A stretch of DNA of 64,000 nucleotides from Gorsachius magnificus (lineage: Eukaryota; Chordata; Aves; Pelecaniformes; Ardeidae), in the NCBI GenBank assembly GCA_034008185.1, contig CM067091.1:8101799-8165798 (forward strand), given 5' to 3'. A program made the position numbers and the translations under genes. Under the pieces are notes generated by a model. It saw nothing but the letters and a program-made list of their open reading frames with translations, made no database searches and had not been told where the DNA came from. How positions within the stretch are numbered: position 1 is the first letter of the stretch; the number at the start of each line of letters is the position of its first letter. Shown in pieces: positions 36,046 to 48,949 of the stretch.

Positions 36046-38154
36046 GACTCCTGAGGCGAGCCCCTGACTCTGAGCAGAAACCAGGACTGGTGGCGAGATC
36101 CATGGTCACAGGCGGCACCCTCAGTACATGTTTATTTTGAACACCTCTTGTCGTGTTACATCTCTAAATCCTGTTTACTGCCGTGTCTTTGCGCAGCCTT
36201 GCAGTTCCTTATTTTTAGGTTGGGTGCATTACGGTAAGGGCAGGTATTCAAGGTTGCGGCCAAAAGGAAGTGTGCTGAGTGGCACCCATGGCATGGCAGA
36301 AGGGATGAAATCGAACCCCATCTTGGTTTTAAAACAAACCAAAGGCGGTGTTGCAGTGCAAAAAGAAAGATGTTTGCAGGACCCAGCCAGGTCAGTCCCT
36401 CCCTGTGAAGAGCAGTGGTTTAAATCGGTGCCTAGCGGGCAGTAACTGCAAAAATAAAGTGGTTTTAATTTCTGGAATCATTACCATTATGTCATATCAA
36501 TTCTGTATAGAACAGTCCTCATCTGAATCTGATGGGACATTTTGCAGTTGCTATTGGTAACGTTCACTGTTCCTTCTAAAAACACTGAGTCTGGGGGAAG
36601 GCTGTTAATGCCGAAAGCTGAGTGGTTAGCACAAAACTCGTGTTTATTTTCTAGGATGTATTTTATTTTGGGGGTCATTTAAGGATAATAACAGACAGTG
36701 ATTGATCAGGGGCAAAGTGGCTCCATCTGGCTCAGGAATCCGACTGGTTTGCTCTGCCTTCCCAGGCAGTTTTCCCAGTTAGTGTTAAGAAGCTCAATTC
36801 TATCCTTAAAATAGAATAATATATTTGTGAAAATGGCTTAAAATCCCCGGTAGTTTCAGCACAGATACATGTTAGTGATACGGTAGCAGTGTTAATTGCA
36901 ACCCTCTCCTTTTAACAGCCTTTTCTGCATGCGTTCTGTTTTTTATGAATCCTTAAAAGCCTTCTTTTCCAACGTCTTCTGGCATAAATGACTCATCTCA
37001 CCTGACATGAATAGCGAGAAAATCGGAGCCTGCTTTTCTTCTGCCTCCTTTTCTTCTGATTTCAGAATGCATCATTTCTCTGCTGTGGTTAAAGCCAAAG
37101 CCTCAGCATCCTTTCAATTATTTCATAAGAATAAGAAAAAAACCCCGACAGTGTAAGGTGGAGAAGGGTAGGGTGAGGAAGGACAACGCAGTGGGGTTCT
37201 TTTAGTTTTGTAGAGGCTGCTTGAGCAGTTTTAAGCTCAGGTTTTGGGGTGTGTTGTGGTTAGCATCAATGTATTTTTTTCCCCTCCAACACTCCGAGCG
37301 TAAGGTCACTTGCTTGGCCTGGACTTTGCAATCTGCTCCTGTGTTTTCCCTCCTCCTGCAACTCAAGCTGCTGCCAGTACAAAATGTCTTTATTTTTTTT
37401 CTTTTCCCCCCTTTACCTTGCCTCTTTTTATTTGCATTTCAGTCACCTGTCAAAACAGGAAAGCACTGAAATAAAAATATAAAATCTCTAAATTAATCAC
37501 TCTAGATCAGACTTTCCACACGAGCCTTTTGCATCAGCGTGATGACCTCACCTCTGCTGCGTGTGACAGCGGCACCTTCCCCGTGGGTGAGGCTGCCGGT
37601 GTTAAACCATCGGATGCCCAAATAACGCCGGGGAGTCAGCAAGTTTCAAGTTTCTTTGCCTTCCTCTCATAAGTGCCTCAAAATTATTCCCAGCCTTCAA
37701 AACGTTGCCCTTTGCTGACACAGGCTGATTCAGAGGGAAATGCTGTTTGGAATATTCATAGCAAGTCTGTCGCTAATTAGTGCTTCACACAAGTGCTGTT
37801 GGGGTCTGTGGGGGCTGGTTTCGGGACTGGGGTGTGTGCTGTGCTTGGGCACTTGCTGGGCTGCATCCTCTTGTGCAGCAAAAGTGCAAGTTTAACTGGC
37901 AGAAGCAGGGAAGTTTTATGTCCCCTCGCTCCCAGGCTGCTGTCGTTGCAGGGGTGCAATGACTTGGAAGGAGATTTTTATTGCAAGGTGCAATGCATTT
38001 CTGGAGCACAGTGCAGTCATCATCTTTGCTTTCATGCCCTTCCACAAGTCCAGGGCTTGGAAAATTCTCTTGGCATCTTCAGGTCCAAGGAGGAAGGTGA
38101 CGGTACCAATGCTGGTGTGCTCCCAGAAGGGTTTGGCTTTTATGGATGCATGTA

Positions 38155-38262
38155 ATCATAGAATCAAAGGATAATTTGGGTTGGAAGGGACATTTAAAGA
38201 TCACCTGAGCCATGGGCAGGAGTATCTTTCACTAGATCAGATCGCTCAAAGCCACATAATCA
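38155..38262 (-). mobile_element. CR1 LINE 3'-end remnant
   Basis: On the + strand the piece opens with the inverted tail AATCATAGAATCAAAGGATAA, then TTTGGGTTGGAAGGGACA and CCATGGGCAGGAGTATC. It then has TCACTAGATCAGATCGCTCAAAGCC, which corresponds to the CR1 block ACTAGACCAGGTTGCTCAAAGCC. Similarity fades after about 38262. It is an old, diverged 3' end with no coding sequence left. Confidence 0.87.
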
Positions 38263-39295
38263 TACCTGTGAGCAAGTCTTGCAGAGGTCTTGAATGCCTG
38301 TGATGAGTCTGACAGTCCTCTGGGATGGCAGATACTGGGAGCAGGAGCTACCAGGATACTGGAGCTGGAGCCCCAAATCCTCCCCAGGCAGGAGAGGGAT
38401 GAGCATTAAGTATGAAGGATCTCTGCAGAGGAAGGATTATTATTTTGGCTATTTGCAAATCTGTCAGTGATTAAGAATGTTACTAATGGCAAGTTATTTA
38501 TAAATGTTTAAAGCATTGGGACTGTTCACATTAAGGCACGCTTTCTTTATTCCCACTGCTCTCGGATATGCCAAACTGAGTTTATCCCTGTGGCGGTGTT
38601 AATGCCTTTCCTCTAATAACATTACTCTACCTGCTAAAACATCTTTCCATGGGAACATGCCAAAAGCTGTGTTATTCTGACCCCCACGTTTGCCCCTTTG
38701 ATTTGCACCTATTTATGTGACATGCGTCCTTTGAGTTTGTTAGTGAAGCTGCAATGAGAAGTGCTGGCATCTCAAACAGTGGTGACAGCAGGTCCAGATT
38801 AAAAGGTTTGGAGGGAAGAAGGGTGTTATCTTTTCTAGGTGGAAGAAGAGCTGTAAGGAGGAGGACAGTGGCCTCTGTAGGGTCGAATGAGCATTGAGGC
38901 TTTTGGAAAACGAGTTTGCAACCGCTGAACTTGGAGTCCAAGTGTCAGACATGATCTGCGCTGTGCAAATACGTGCATTCACACTCAGGGGAGGACTCTC
39001 ACCTCTCGTGTTTCTTATTTTGGTCTCAAACAGAAATGCTAGTGATCTTAATAGCAGAGTTGCATCTCTTCATCTCGGAGAAGGACCGATGTGCTTCAGT
39101 TGCCCTGGTATCACCTTTGCGTTGGTGAAATGGAGTTATTTTGCCATCGGGTGCTTAACTGGGAACTGCTTTTCCTCCTGGTGTTGAGGCACATGCCGTT
39201 TTTCACCTCCAGTGTTTTAAGATTGGAAAGTAACAGTTTATTTCATGTAAGATGAAGGAACCCATGGAATTATTTTCCTCTTCTCATTTATTCAG

Positions 39296-39394
39296 GTGGT
39301 CCCAAGTCAAATGTGTAGCAAGTTGTGGGGCTTGTGTGACGACTGTCACCAACTTGATTGCAAATACTGCGCTCAATTAAATGATTTTGCAGTG
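39296..39394 (+). other. possible 99-nt exon with CX2CX4CX2C motif
   Basis: The tract TTTTCCTCTTCTCATTTATTCAG is a good acceptor ending at 39295, and GCAGTG|GTAAAT is a fair donor at 39394. The interval is exactly 33 codons, open in phase 0, and reads CSKLWGLCDDCHQLDCKYC, with four Cys spaced like a small zinc-binding knuckle. I do not recognise the protein and no adjoining exon is identified. The frame stays open past the donor to 39502. Chance is the default explanation. Confidence 0.17.
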
Positions 39395-39531
39395 GTAAAT
39401 AATGGAGAGGGAAAACAAGCAAGACATTTGCTGACCCCAGGGATGGATGCAGTCTCTTTTCCAATAGACTTGTGTCTTGAGGCCTACTGGCCTGCCAACT
39501 AAATTAAAGAAGGCTTCAGGATGAGGTACTT

Positions 39532-39684
39532 ATTAGACATCAGAGACTCTACATTGGACAGAGCTATTACAAATGCCCCGGCTTTGCAGGGCAAGCTTTG
39601 ACTAGCTTTCCATGCCTATTAGACATCAGAGAATCTACATGGGAGGGGACGCTTCACTGAGGAGTGTATTCTCTGGTGTCTAAT
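39532..39684. repeat. three copies of a 15-17 bp motif, one inverted
   Basis: ATTAGACATCAGAGA occurs at 39532-39546 and again at 39618-39632, each followed by a TCTACAT block (39548-39554 and 39634-39640). An inverted copy, ATTCTCTGGTGTCTAAT, lies at 39668-39684 and pairs with 39618-39634 at 16 of 17 positions around a 33-base loop. This could be the remains of a small non-autonomous element with inverted repeats, or a local duplication. Confidence 0.7.
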
Positions 39685-41888
39685 CATTGCAAATAAAGCT
39701 TTGCAGCAGGTTAAGGCATGCAAAATATTGTTCTCTTCTTGAATTAGCTGCCTAATAAATCCATGCTGCCACTTAGTGAGGTCCCAGGTAGGGTCACTAT
39801 TGCTTCTAATACTATTTCCATGGAATTTGTAGGAAAGTACTAATTTAGGCTGCTGTCTCCTGGTGCAGTGTGGTAGTCATGAACTGGGTGGTTCAGAAGT
39901 TAAGGGGGATATGTGGGTAAGAAGATGCATGTTCCCAGCAATCATACAGTCCCGTAAGTCCTATATGTGAGCTTTAGGAGACCAGGTGAAAAATCAGACA
40001 TCTGAGCACAACTGAGCAGTGGGAGGAGCCTTTCAGCTTAGGCTTCAAATCAAGCCATGAAAACACTGAAGCACAAGAAGGCTGCTTGAGGCTGGGAGAG
40101 ACACAGAGTGGAAAATACGTGCCGTGGGGTTTTTTTGCCATAAGGAATACAGGAGGGAGTGGGGCATTGCACGTAGCTGGGAGGCTGTTGGGAGCATCCC
40201 TCAGCCCAAGGGGTGCTGGAGGACGTGGTGGGGAGGTGAGCAGAGTGGTGTGGGGCACGGGCGTCTGAGACCAGGCTTCATCCCATCTGCTCTTCACAGC
40301 ATCTCCTCTTGCAAGCCAACAGTAGAATAATTTATGCAAAATTTGGGAGTGTTTGACAGAGATGCATGGCACTTCTTTGCACTGTTTTACAAAGCATTTT
40401 ATGGAAGAGCTTAAATTAAAATAATTGAAGTTACCTGTAGGGAGTAAGTCATCATAGAGTATGGAATGTAGACCTCTCCATCAGGCATTTCTAGAAAAGC
40501 CCAAAGCAGTAACTATTAAGTATGCAACTATTGAAATGTCCTTTATCCTCTTATGTCAGGGGCTGTCTGTTCTGGGATGAGGGGTGAAGGTACGTGGAGG
40601 AGGGATGAGCAGCGGGCTGAGAGCTCTGCATGCCTCTGCTCTTGCTTTTTTAACATGGACAGTAATGAGGGAAGGTGACAGCGGGGTATTTATCTGCCTT
40701 AGTTTTTCTAATTAACTCCTGGCTAATGAGAGGAGGAGAACATTTTTTGTTTCTTCCTCTTCGGGTGGATGTTAGTGTAAGCAGGAGGTCCTGGCTGCTA
40801 GAAGGGAGGAATCAAGAGCCTGGTGGATGCGATCCCATTGGGATTGCAGTGCTAGCCTGGAGGATTAGGCTGGCTTTTGGGAGACCTGGAGCAAAGCCAA
40901 GGAAAACTGCACATTGCCTTAAAACAGGCAGTGGGCTCGGAAAGGCCTTGCAGAGTTTGTGTCTCTTGAAAGCACGTGGTGTCACTCAAGTTGCGGGCAA
41001 CTTGAGATGTGGAGTCAAGAGCGTTACTGCAGAGCTAGTAAATGTTATACAGCCCACCTTTGGCACTCAGTAGAGCACATTTAATGGAAAAAAAAGTATC
41101 AGCTTGCAAAAATTCGAGTTGTTGGCTTCACTGAAATGATCAGCTGCTGTGAAATTTCTTTAAGGTCTGAGTATCATTGAGGGTTTGCCATCTTTTAAAT
41201 TAAATGACCCTGATAAACTTTTGCTACCTACTCAAAGTATTTGATATGCCTTGGGCTGCCTGGTGTCCCAGAGGGTGGGTGAGGCACCATGGAGGACTGC
41301 CGCGTCTGGGGCGAATGGGAAGGTTCCTCTTCACCAGTTGGATGCTGGAGGAGGCACCCATAGAAGGTCCTTCTTGCCTGTGACCGGGATTCTTTACCAC
41401 CCTCCTGAGGGAGCGGGGGCTCAGGAGAGGCCGTGTAGGTTTTAGCTTAGTTCTGTGTAATTTGAGCAAGCAGAGGCTGATGCTCCAAGAGAGCCGATGT
41501 GGGTTGCACAAGCACAAGGGCTCAAAACCCACTCTGATTCTTTGATTATGTGTCTTTTTATATAAAACTACCTAAACGTCCCATTCAGGAAAAAGCTGAA
41601 ATTGCTACCAAGTGTTTTGTTTTATAACTTTTGTAACTTCGTTTTATAACTTTCCCTTGTTAAGACCTTTGATTAACATGTCCATTTGCAGTTGTAAATT
41701 AACCATTTATTAATTTGCTCAGGACAATTTGAGTGTCTGATGCAATTAGAGCTGTGCCAAGGTGCTGCTGTCTTTCTGAAGAGTTGCTGGTCTAGGACAT
41801 AAGGTCGGTGAGTCTGTGAGAGTGCCAGGCTTTATCAGGCAAAATTAGTGACTTGTTCTCACAGCCTGGACAGCATAAACCTTTTTTC

Positions 41889-41911
41889 TTTTTTTTTTTT
41901 TTTTTTTTTTT
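41889..41911 (+). repeat. poly-T run of 23
   Basis: A T run after TTTTTTC, followed by GTTTAAATAAAGG. Possibly a reversed A-tail, but no retroposon body is recognised beside it. Confidence 0.9.
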
Positions 41912-44900
41912 GTTTAAATAAAGGACTTAAATTTAAAGAAGTGCATCCTTGTGTGCTGCAGAATGAGCAATCGTTGTGGGAAGGGCTTTTGGATTAGCCT
42001 CCAAAATGCGACGATGAGTGGGTTTGGATGGGGCAGAGCGTAGCTGAGGGGTATATGTAGATGGGCAGGATGGACCCTGCAAGGAAAGCTGTCGGGAGCC
42101 CAAAACACTGCACCCCCACCCACCCCACCCCTCGCTGGGGCTTGGGACAGCTTGGCCGCAGGGAGCCTGGCCCATGAATGCCTCTCTGTAGATGAACAGC
42201 AGCCAGTTGTTGGGTTTAATGATGGGGAACGATGAAGTTTTACAAAAAACTGTGTGGTAATGCACCTCCAAAGGTGTGGTTTGCATCAGCGTAGTAAAGA
42301 TGAGGATTTGTCTTCTCCTAGGTGTGATGCTGAGGCCACTCTGTGCCTCGATTTCCACATTGGTCAAAGGGTTATGATGGCACTGATGTAGGGATGCAAC
42401 CCCCCTCCAGCTGACTGCACTCTGTCTGATGGGCATTGCCATTTGTCTCTTGCCCATCGGGCTGGAAGCCGAATCCCTTCTCCTCCTGCTGGGTCTTCTA
42501 GAGGGGGGCGTAACACACCTCCCTGCCTGCGAGCGAGGTGAAGCCCTGGAGAAAAGCACCAAAGAAGCCATCTCTGCAGGAGGGCCTGGTACCCGTCCCC
42601 CAATAGCCTGGTCTCTGCCAGCAGCCACGTGTGTGCCAGGCACTTTGCCGTCCGGTGCCGGCCCCGCAGGACGCTCCTGGCTGCAGCTGCATGGGCAGGA
42701 TGCCCTTGAAAATGATCCCCGGGCATGGGCAGTGTCTGATCCCACAGATCTGTGGCAGATCTGTTGACAGTGGTTGTTACACTGCCATCCTTCCTCTGCG
42801 TTTCCCTATGGTTATTTTGCTTTGTCTCATTTCTTCTACTTTTAAAAAATTTCTTTCCTCCTTTCCTGGTGACAGCAAATTAAATTCTGAGCTCCAAAGA
42901 CTCTGGCAGATGTAGGATACAGGAGGGTTCAGGTTTTCTCCCCCTGCCACTCAAATAAATTAAAATAAAAGGCAGGAAAGGGTCAATTAGGTCTGTAGGG
43001 GTTCAGTGTTCAACACTGACAGTTTTGACTGTCTGAAGATTTTTACATTGAAGAAAGTTACTCCTAATTTTCCAGTTTATCCTGGCTGTGGACCTAAACT
43101 CCTGCTCAGTTTTCCCACTGTTCTGTTCATTCTCTCACATTATTAAGGCTGGCCCAGGGCTGCCTGGCGCTCCCGCACACGAAATCAGATCTGCATGTAT
43201 TCCCTCCCAGGGAGGGACCCAGCCGAGGTGTCCGGTGTCCCAGGGCAGTCTGTCCATCCTTTTCGTCCAGCGTTTTCAGCTTTCTGATCGCTGTCCTGGG
43301 GCCATTCCTCATGCCGCGGGATGCAGCTCGGCAGCTGGGATGATTCACCAGCTGGAACTGTCCTCATTGTGGAGGGTGAGAGATTTAAAGGCTGTTTAAA
43401 GATTTGTTTCCTACTGAAGTTTATGCAAAAGGACAAACCATTGCCAGGCTGCAAAACAGGCTGAGGAAAGCTCAGACCCTGTATTTTGAGCCCAGACTGG
43501 AGGGGAGTATGGCCCTGGCTGGGTGACCACATCTTCTGGCAGCTGGTGGGAAAGGTGCCTGTGGTTGTCACCTTCTAACAGGGACCAGCTGTGGTGATCG
43601 CTCTGTGATTTCCGTGCAGGCAGAGACGCGTGGATTGAGCGGCACCCCAGGAAAAACAAACTCTTCTTTGTGTCCTGGGGTCTTGGGCTCTGTGTGCTGT
43701 GTTGGAGATTTGGGGACTATGGGGAGACTTTTGTGTTTCCCATCCTGTGCATCATGAGGCTGCTGGGCCCCTTACGCTTGGGGTTGCTTTTGCACTGGGT
43801 TACTGGAGGGGTGTTCCCTGCTTGGGGCTTCTCCACAACCTTTTCCACCTGTGCCTCATTCCTTGCACAAGCAACCAATGGATCTGTTAAGTGAGCTGTG
43901 TTAATTCTTAGTGTCCAGAATAGAAATGGCCCCTTTTATAGCTGAAGTCTCTTTCTTCAGCCACCACCAACAGCGTTTCCAAACCAGCTGGTGCCCGCCA
44001 GTGCTGTTGCTGTGCCCCAGCATGGAAGTGGGCAGGTCCTGCGTGGCAGCCCTCGCCCTCGCCTGCAACCTCCCGCTCCCTTCCCTGGTCCAGCTCCATC
44101 CAGCTCTCCCCTCCTTCAAAAACACATCGTGCATCTCTTTTCTCCTTTTCCATTGAAGTGTTTGATGATTATTGCTGCTGTCCTGCCTTTATTGTTTTTG
44201 TTTATCCATCTGTCTGTAATTTTTGTAGAAGCTGTGCTGGTTTTAATTAATGAGAAATTGTTGTTGTATTTGCTGTTCAGCACTCTTTATTTCTTCAGAA
44301 ACAGGTATTTATTCTTCTGTTAGTGAGCCATTTCAAGCTGGCCTTTTCCAGCAAAACCCCCAGTTTAAAGTAGTAGTTTTCGGGCGTTAAGCGTGAGCAC
44401 TTGCACTCAGCCTAGGGAATAAATCTCTTTATTTTTATTTTGCTCCTGGCTGTGTCACTTGCTCTGTTCAGCTGCCATGGAGCGAGAAACTCTTCGAGAG
44501 TTTGCACTGGACCAGCAGCAAGTCCTGTGTTTGGGGGCCTTTAGATTTTGCTTGGAGAGCTGCTAGTGCCAGCTTGGTGCTCTGCAAGCCCTGCCATGGG
44601 CATGGTCAGAGCACCGGACCCCGCAGCTGGAGCCCCATACCAGGTACCTTTGCTGTGCTTGTGGCTCTGTCCCTGCTCAGGGCTGTCTTAGTGCCTGGGG
44701 AAGATGTTGCCTGGAACTCATCTTAAAAGCAGATGTAGCCACCAGTGCTGGGGTTTAACCCTGCCCAAAGCTCCTTGCCCTACACCCAGTTTCACTCCCC
44801 AGCTGGAGGATGAAGAGGTCGGATGCTTTCCACCATGTGCCTCTGTGGCGCCCGGCAGTGGATGCTGCTGCTGTGCCACAGCACAATGGGGCCCATGTTT

Positions 44901-47870
44901 AATTAATTTAATTAATAGCTGCAAATACAGAGGCACCTGGCTGCAGCCACAGCATGTCCAGAGCCCTGGTGCTGCGGGTTCCCACCTGCTCTACCGAAGC
45001 CCCTGAGCTGAAGGTGCTCAGTGCTTGGCTGGATCAGTCCCAGGCTGTGAACAGGATCCGTCGCAGAGGTGGCAATTAGCCTCGGTTTTTTCTGCTCTTG
45101 TCCAGGGTCTGACTCATTAATTTCTGCACTTACTGGAAGCATAGCTTATTATTGCAACATTTAATAAAATCATAAGCCAAACCAAAATATTGACAAGAAA
45201 ATTGTTTCAATGCTACAGGAAAAATCGTCGCATGCTGTTAGTGATTAGGTTTGCTGCACTCTGCTGCATTTTCACTTAAATGCTTGCTGTATCTTCCTGT
45301 ATCCTGATTTTTTTACATGGTCCCTTATCTCTCTTTGCCTTGGCTCCTGCATGGAGGTCGGCATTTTCTTGTCTTGCAATTTCTTCGGAGCATCCTTCAA
45401 TAACGACAGCTCTGATATATTTTTAAAAGGAGGACAGCGGCAGCATCTTTCAGCATGTTCGGAGAGGTGAGGCTGAGCGCTGTGCTTCCAGAGAACTGTG
45501 AAAGCCAGTTGCTGATGAGGGCTCTGAGAAATGTACTGCTAGATGTTAATTATTCCAATCATTACTGGTCTTTATTTTTGTATTCAAGTCAGATTTCAAT
45601 GCTAGCAACTGCAGACTTGGCAGTGGTTTGTTTTTTCAATTCGAGGTAATTGTATTTAGGGATAAGTCTCCTGCAGCCTTTTTTTTTGCCTACCTAATTT
45701 AATCTGCTTGTCTGTATCCACCTAATTGGGGGCATCAACAGATTGTGGCTCCAGGAGTTGTGGTGTGCTTCCAACTCCCCCTGAAGCTGATGTGGACCGA
45801 GAGCCCCTGGCCCGCTACTGGCATTTCTTGCAGCAATGGTCTGAACTTCTGCTGTGCCACCTGGGCACGGGACAGGCACACAGTGGAGCATTGGCTAAGC
45901 TGAGACGCTGCAGGGCCAACACGGAAAGGTGTGGGTCTTCAAAGTAGGAGACCAGAACCAAAACCAGATGGAGATACCTGGACAGGATTTGGGCAGATTA
46001 GTGAATCAAGGATGAAAACCATGACTGCTCTGGGTTGCAAGAAATGCAAAAATGAAATGAAAGAAACTGTGGGCTGTGGTTCTGCAATAATTCCCAGTGG
46101 ATTGATATGCAAGAGCCAGCAGGATGGCTGTGGTGTGGGCCCACCAGGTTTGGCACTTGGGTGGTGCAGAGCTTGTGGGTGAACTGACTTTGTGCTGATA
46201 GAGAGGGGACAGACAAGAGGAGAATTAATGTACCGGCCACTGAAACAAAATGACCCAAAATTTTAAGCAACTTGGAGCCAGGAAAGCGAGCGCAGGTTGG
46301 ATGAGATGCAGTTTCCGTGCGGTACCTGGGTCCTCATGATCCATTTGCTGCATTGATAGTGGGGGCTTTTCCAGAAGAATCGTCTCAAGCTGGGGAAAGG
46401 TCTCCAGCAGAGATTTTTTTCTTTGTTGTTTCTTTATGGATCAGTCGACACGTCCGTGGCAGACCATGACCGACCGATAGCTGCTAGGGGAATGCTTTTC
46501 GGAGTATTTGTGGCAGAGGTAGCAGGAGTTTTTTAAACCCGTATTACCTTTTATCACTGCTGTGGGATGAAACTGCCCCCTGAGCTTAGATTTTGACAGC
46601 CCGTTCTTGCTGTTGATATTCCTCCTAATGATGCTGGTTCCTTGGATCCTGGCCTCTCCAATGGCATTTAAATGGCACTTGGCTTTGATGCCATCCATCC
46701 TGAATAATGCTGGCTCAGGAGAGCCGATTAAGACCCCATTTAGGCCTACCTGAATGATTAAATACTACTCAGTTTGAGGGGAAAAGATGCCAAATCAGAG
46801 CCTTGCCTTTGTTGAAAGTTCAGCTGCTTTTTCAAGCTTTAAAGAGTTCTATGAAAAACTGTGCTGAAAGAAGTTGCATAATCGGGCTTTCCTGTTCAAA
46901 TTGTCCCTGAATTTATGTTGGTAATATGTATTTTGAATACGTTACCTCTTCTGTGCATACAAGGATTTTTAAATCTGCTTCGCTAGAAAAATGCTTATTG
47001 CTGTTACGGACTTTGCAATGGCAATGATGTCATCTGCAGGAGCTGGAGCTGCTGCTCTGGTATCAACAGCGCTGTCTGTTTAAGGTTTTATGATTTTCAG
47101 GCATTTTTGTTGCCCTGGTGGTGAAGAGAGCACGAACTGACTTGCAGATCTGGTTGTAAATGAACAACGAGGATGTGCGAGGTGGAGCAAAGAACCCAGC
47201 TTTGCCCTCAGATCCTGGAGGGAGGTCTTTGAATTACAAGGAAAACCCCTTTATCCTTGTAAACTTGGATTAAACATGTTTGATTCAAAAGTAGAGAAAT
47301 GCTAACAGCTTCCGCAGTGTGTTTTGACAGTTATGTTGTGGACTGAAAGCACGCTTGGACTTGGAGGCAAGTTTCCAGTCTTTGCTGTGGAGAGGGGATT
47401 AAGACTCCCCAAGACAGGAATTTTCCTTTCCAAGACATTCATTCTGGCACCATTTTCATTAGAATGACAAATTGGTGTAAAACTGTTGTCTATAAAAATC
47501 ATGAAGTCTGTACAGGTCAGGAGAAGCCTGCGCTCCCGAGCGTTTTTCTTGGAGACAGCCGCTTCCTGCGCTTGCAGTCTTTGCCCTTTACGCTGAAGAA
47601 CTGCATTTGCCCTGATAAAGTCATGTCTTTTTTGAGGCTTTACCGCTTAACTGGGCTCCTTGCAATAACTTTGGATAGTGCTCTTGAAATGGTAAAATTC
47701 ACTCGTCTGAAGAAACGATTTATGGGGTTTTTTTTTAGCAACTAGTTAGGGTGGTTTCCAAATTTTTAAATTTTATTTTTATTATGCCAGTAGAAATAGT
47801 ATTGCCAAAATAAAAGAATTTTTCTTTCCATACTCATACAGAAAAGGAATCATGATAAAATCAGACTCTA

Positions 47871-48949
47871 TGGTGGCATGACCAGCTGGGTAGATGAGGG
47901 GAGAGCAGCGGATGGTGTCTACCTTGACTTCAGCAAGGCTTTTGACACTGTCTCCCATAACGTCCTCATAGGGAAGCTCAGGAATTGTGGGTTGGATGAG
48001 TGGACAGTGAGGTAGATTGGGAACTGGCTGAACGGCAGGGCTCAGAGAGTTCTGATCGGTGGGCAGAGTCTAGTTGGAGGCCAGTAGCTAGTGGAGTTCC
48101 CCAGGGCTCAGTACTCAGCCCGGTTTTGTTCAATTTATTCATCAATGACCTGGACAAGGGGATAGAGTGTACCTTCAGCAAATTCACTGATGACACAAAA
48201 CTGGGAGGAGTGGCTGACACACCAGAAGGCTGTGCTGCCATTCAGTGGGACCTGGACAGGCTGGAGAGTGTGGCGGAGAGGAACCTGATGAAGTTCAACA
48301 AGGGCAAATGTCGAGTGCTGCACCTGGGGAGGTTGAACCCCATGCACCAGTACAGGCTGGGGCCTGACCTGCTGGAAAGCAGCTCTGCTGAGAGGGAGCT
48401 GGTGGTCCTGGTGGATGACAAGCTGACCATGAGCCAGCACTGTGCCCTTGTTGCCAAGGCAAATGGTATCCTGGGATGCATTAAGAAGAGCGTGGCCGGC
48501 AGGGTGAGGGAGGTTGTCCTCCCCCTCTACTCTGCCCCATTGAGACCCCGTCTGGAGCACTGTGTCCAGTTCTGGTCTCCCCGGTTCAAGAAAGATGAGG
48601 AACTCCTAGAGAGAGTCCAGAGGAGGGCAACAAAGATGATGAGGGGACTTTCCCCTATGAGGAAAGGCTGAGGGAGCTGGGCTTGTTCAGCCTGGAGAAG
48701 AGAAGGCTGAGAGGGGACATCATCAACATGTACAAATATCTTAAGGGTGGATGTCACGAGTACGGAGCCAGACTCTTCTCAGTGGTGCCCATGCAACAGG
48801 GGGGCTGTGGAGTCTCCTTCTCTGGAGATATTCAACCCCCACCTGGATGATATCCTGTGCACCCTGCTCTGGGTGACCCTGCTTGAGCAGGGGGGTTTGG
48901 GTGATCTCCAGAGGTCCCTTCCAACCCCTGCCATGCTGTGATTCTGTGG
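47871..48949 (+). mobile_element. CR1 LINE, 5'-truncated, lineage C
   Basis: It begins inside the RT domain (TSWVDEG, then [16 protein letters not shown] motif A). It continues through [15 protein letters not shown] and motif [10 protein letters not shown], the thumb-like C-terminal region ([39 protein letters not shown] in short pieces), and ends in GATTCTGTGG. Both motif C aspartates are retained. A stop at 48013-48015 and a single-base frameshift near 48060 break the frame. Relative to the copy at 29605, about 110 bp is missing near 48793 (CAGTGGTGCCC joined to CAACAGGGGGGCTGTGG). Inactive because of truncation and frame breaks. Confidence 0.95.
48000..48671 (+). pseudogene. CR1 ORF2 fragment: RT palm and C-terminal region
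   Basis: A 223-codon open stretch of CR1 ORF2. The first ~28 residues are out of the true frame. From [14 protein letters not shown] onward it is genuine RT, with FTDDT (motif C), [14 protein letters not shown], and then [22 protein letters not shown] without the 2-nt insertion found in lineage A. It ends at [19 protein letters not shown]. It is the longest single sense-strand CR1 frame in the plus orientation here, but it lacks the endonuclease domain and the N-terminal half of RT. Confidence 0.88.

Larger units (their letters stand above)
30120..38154. other. non-coding sequence with several microsatellites
   Basis: About 8 kb without a recognised gene. Simple repeats lie at 30994-31060, 31331-31350, 31409-31430 and 35897-36045. 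A moderately GC- and CpG-richer patch is at 33880-34030. A minus-strand frame of 153 codons (31575-32036) and a + strand frame of 103 codons (33907-34218) show no domain. The acceptor-like tract at 37420-37440, followed by a short frame and AATAAA, is discussed under rejected items. Confidence 0.55.
38263..47870. other. non-coding sequence, no gene recognised
   Basis: About 9.6 kb with no named gene. It contains a possible Cys-rich exon at 39296-39394, a small repeat cluster at 39532-39684 and a poly-T run at 41889-41911. AT-rich patches at 38440-38560, 41580-41760 and 45100-45280 look like possible conserved non-coding DNA but are untested. The 270-codon minus-strand frame at 41933-42745 is low in recognisable features and is treated as chance. 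Confidence 0.55.

Noticed and set aside
37420..37480. Acceptor-like tract followed by SPVKTGKH-stop and AATAAA, like a terminal exon
   Set aside because: The coding part is only eight codons, no upstream exon is visible, and AATAAA is common in AT-rich DNA.
41933..42745. 270-codon open frame on the minus strand
   Set aside because: No domain, signal peptide or splice context was recognised. Overlapping frames of 112-120 codons are open on both strands, which is typical of a GC-rich stop-poor patch.
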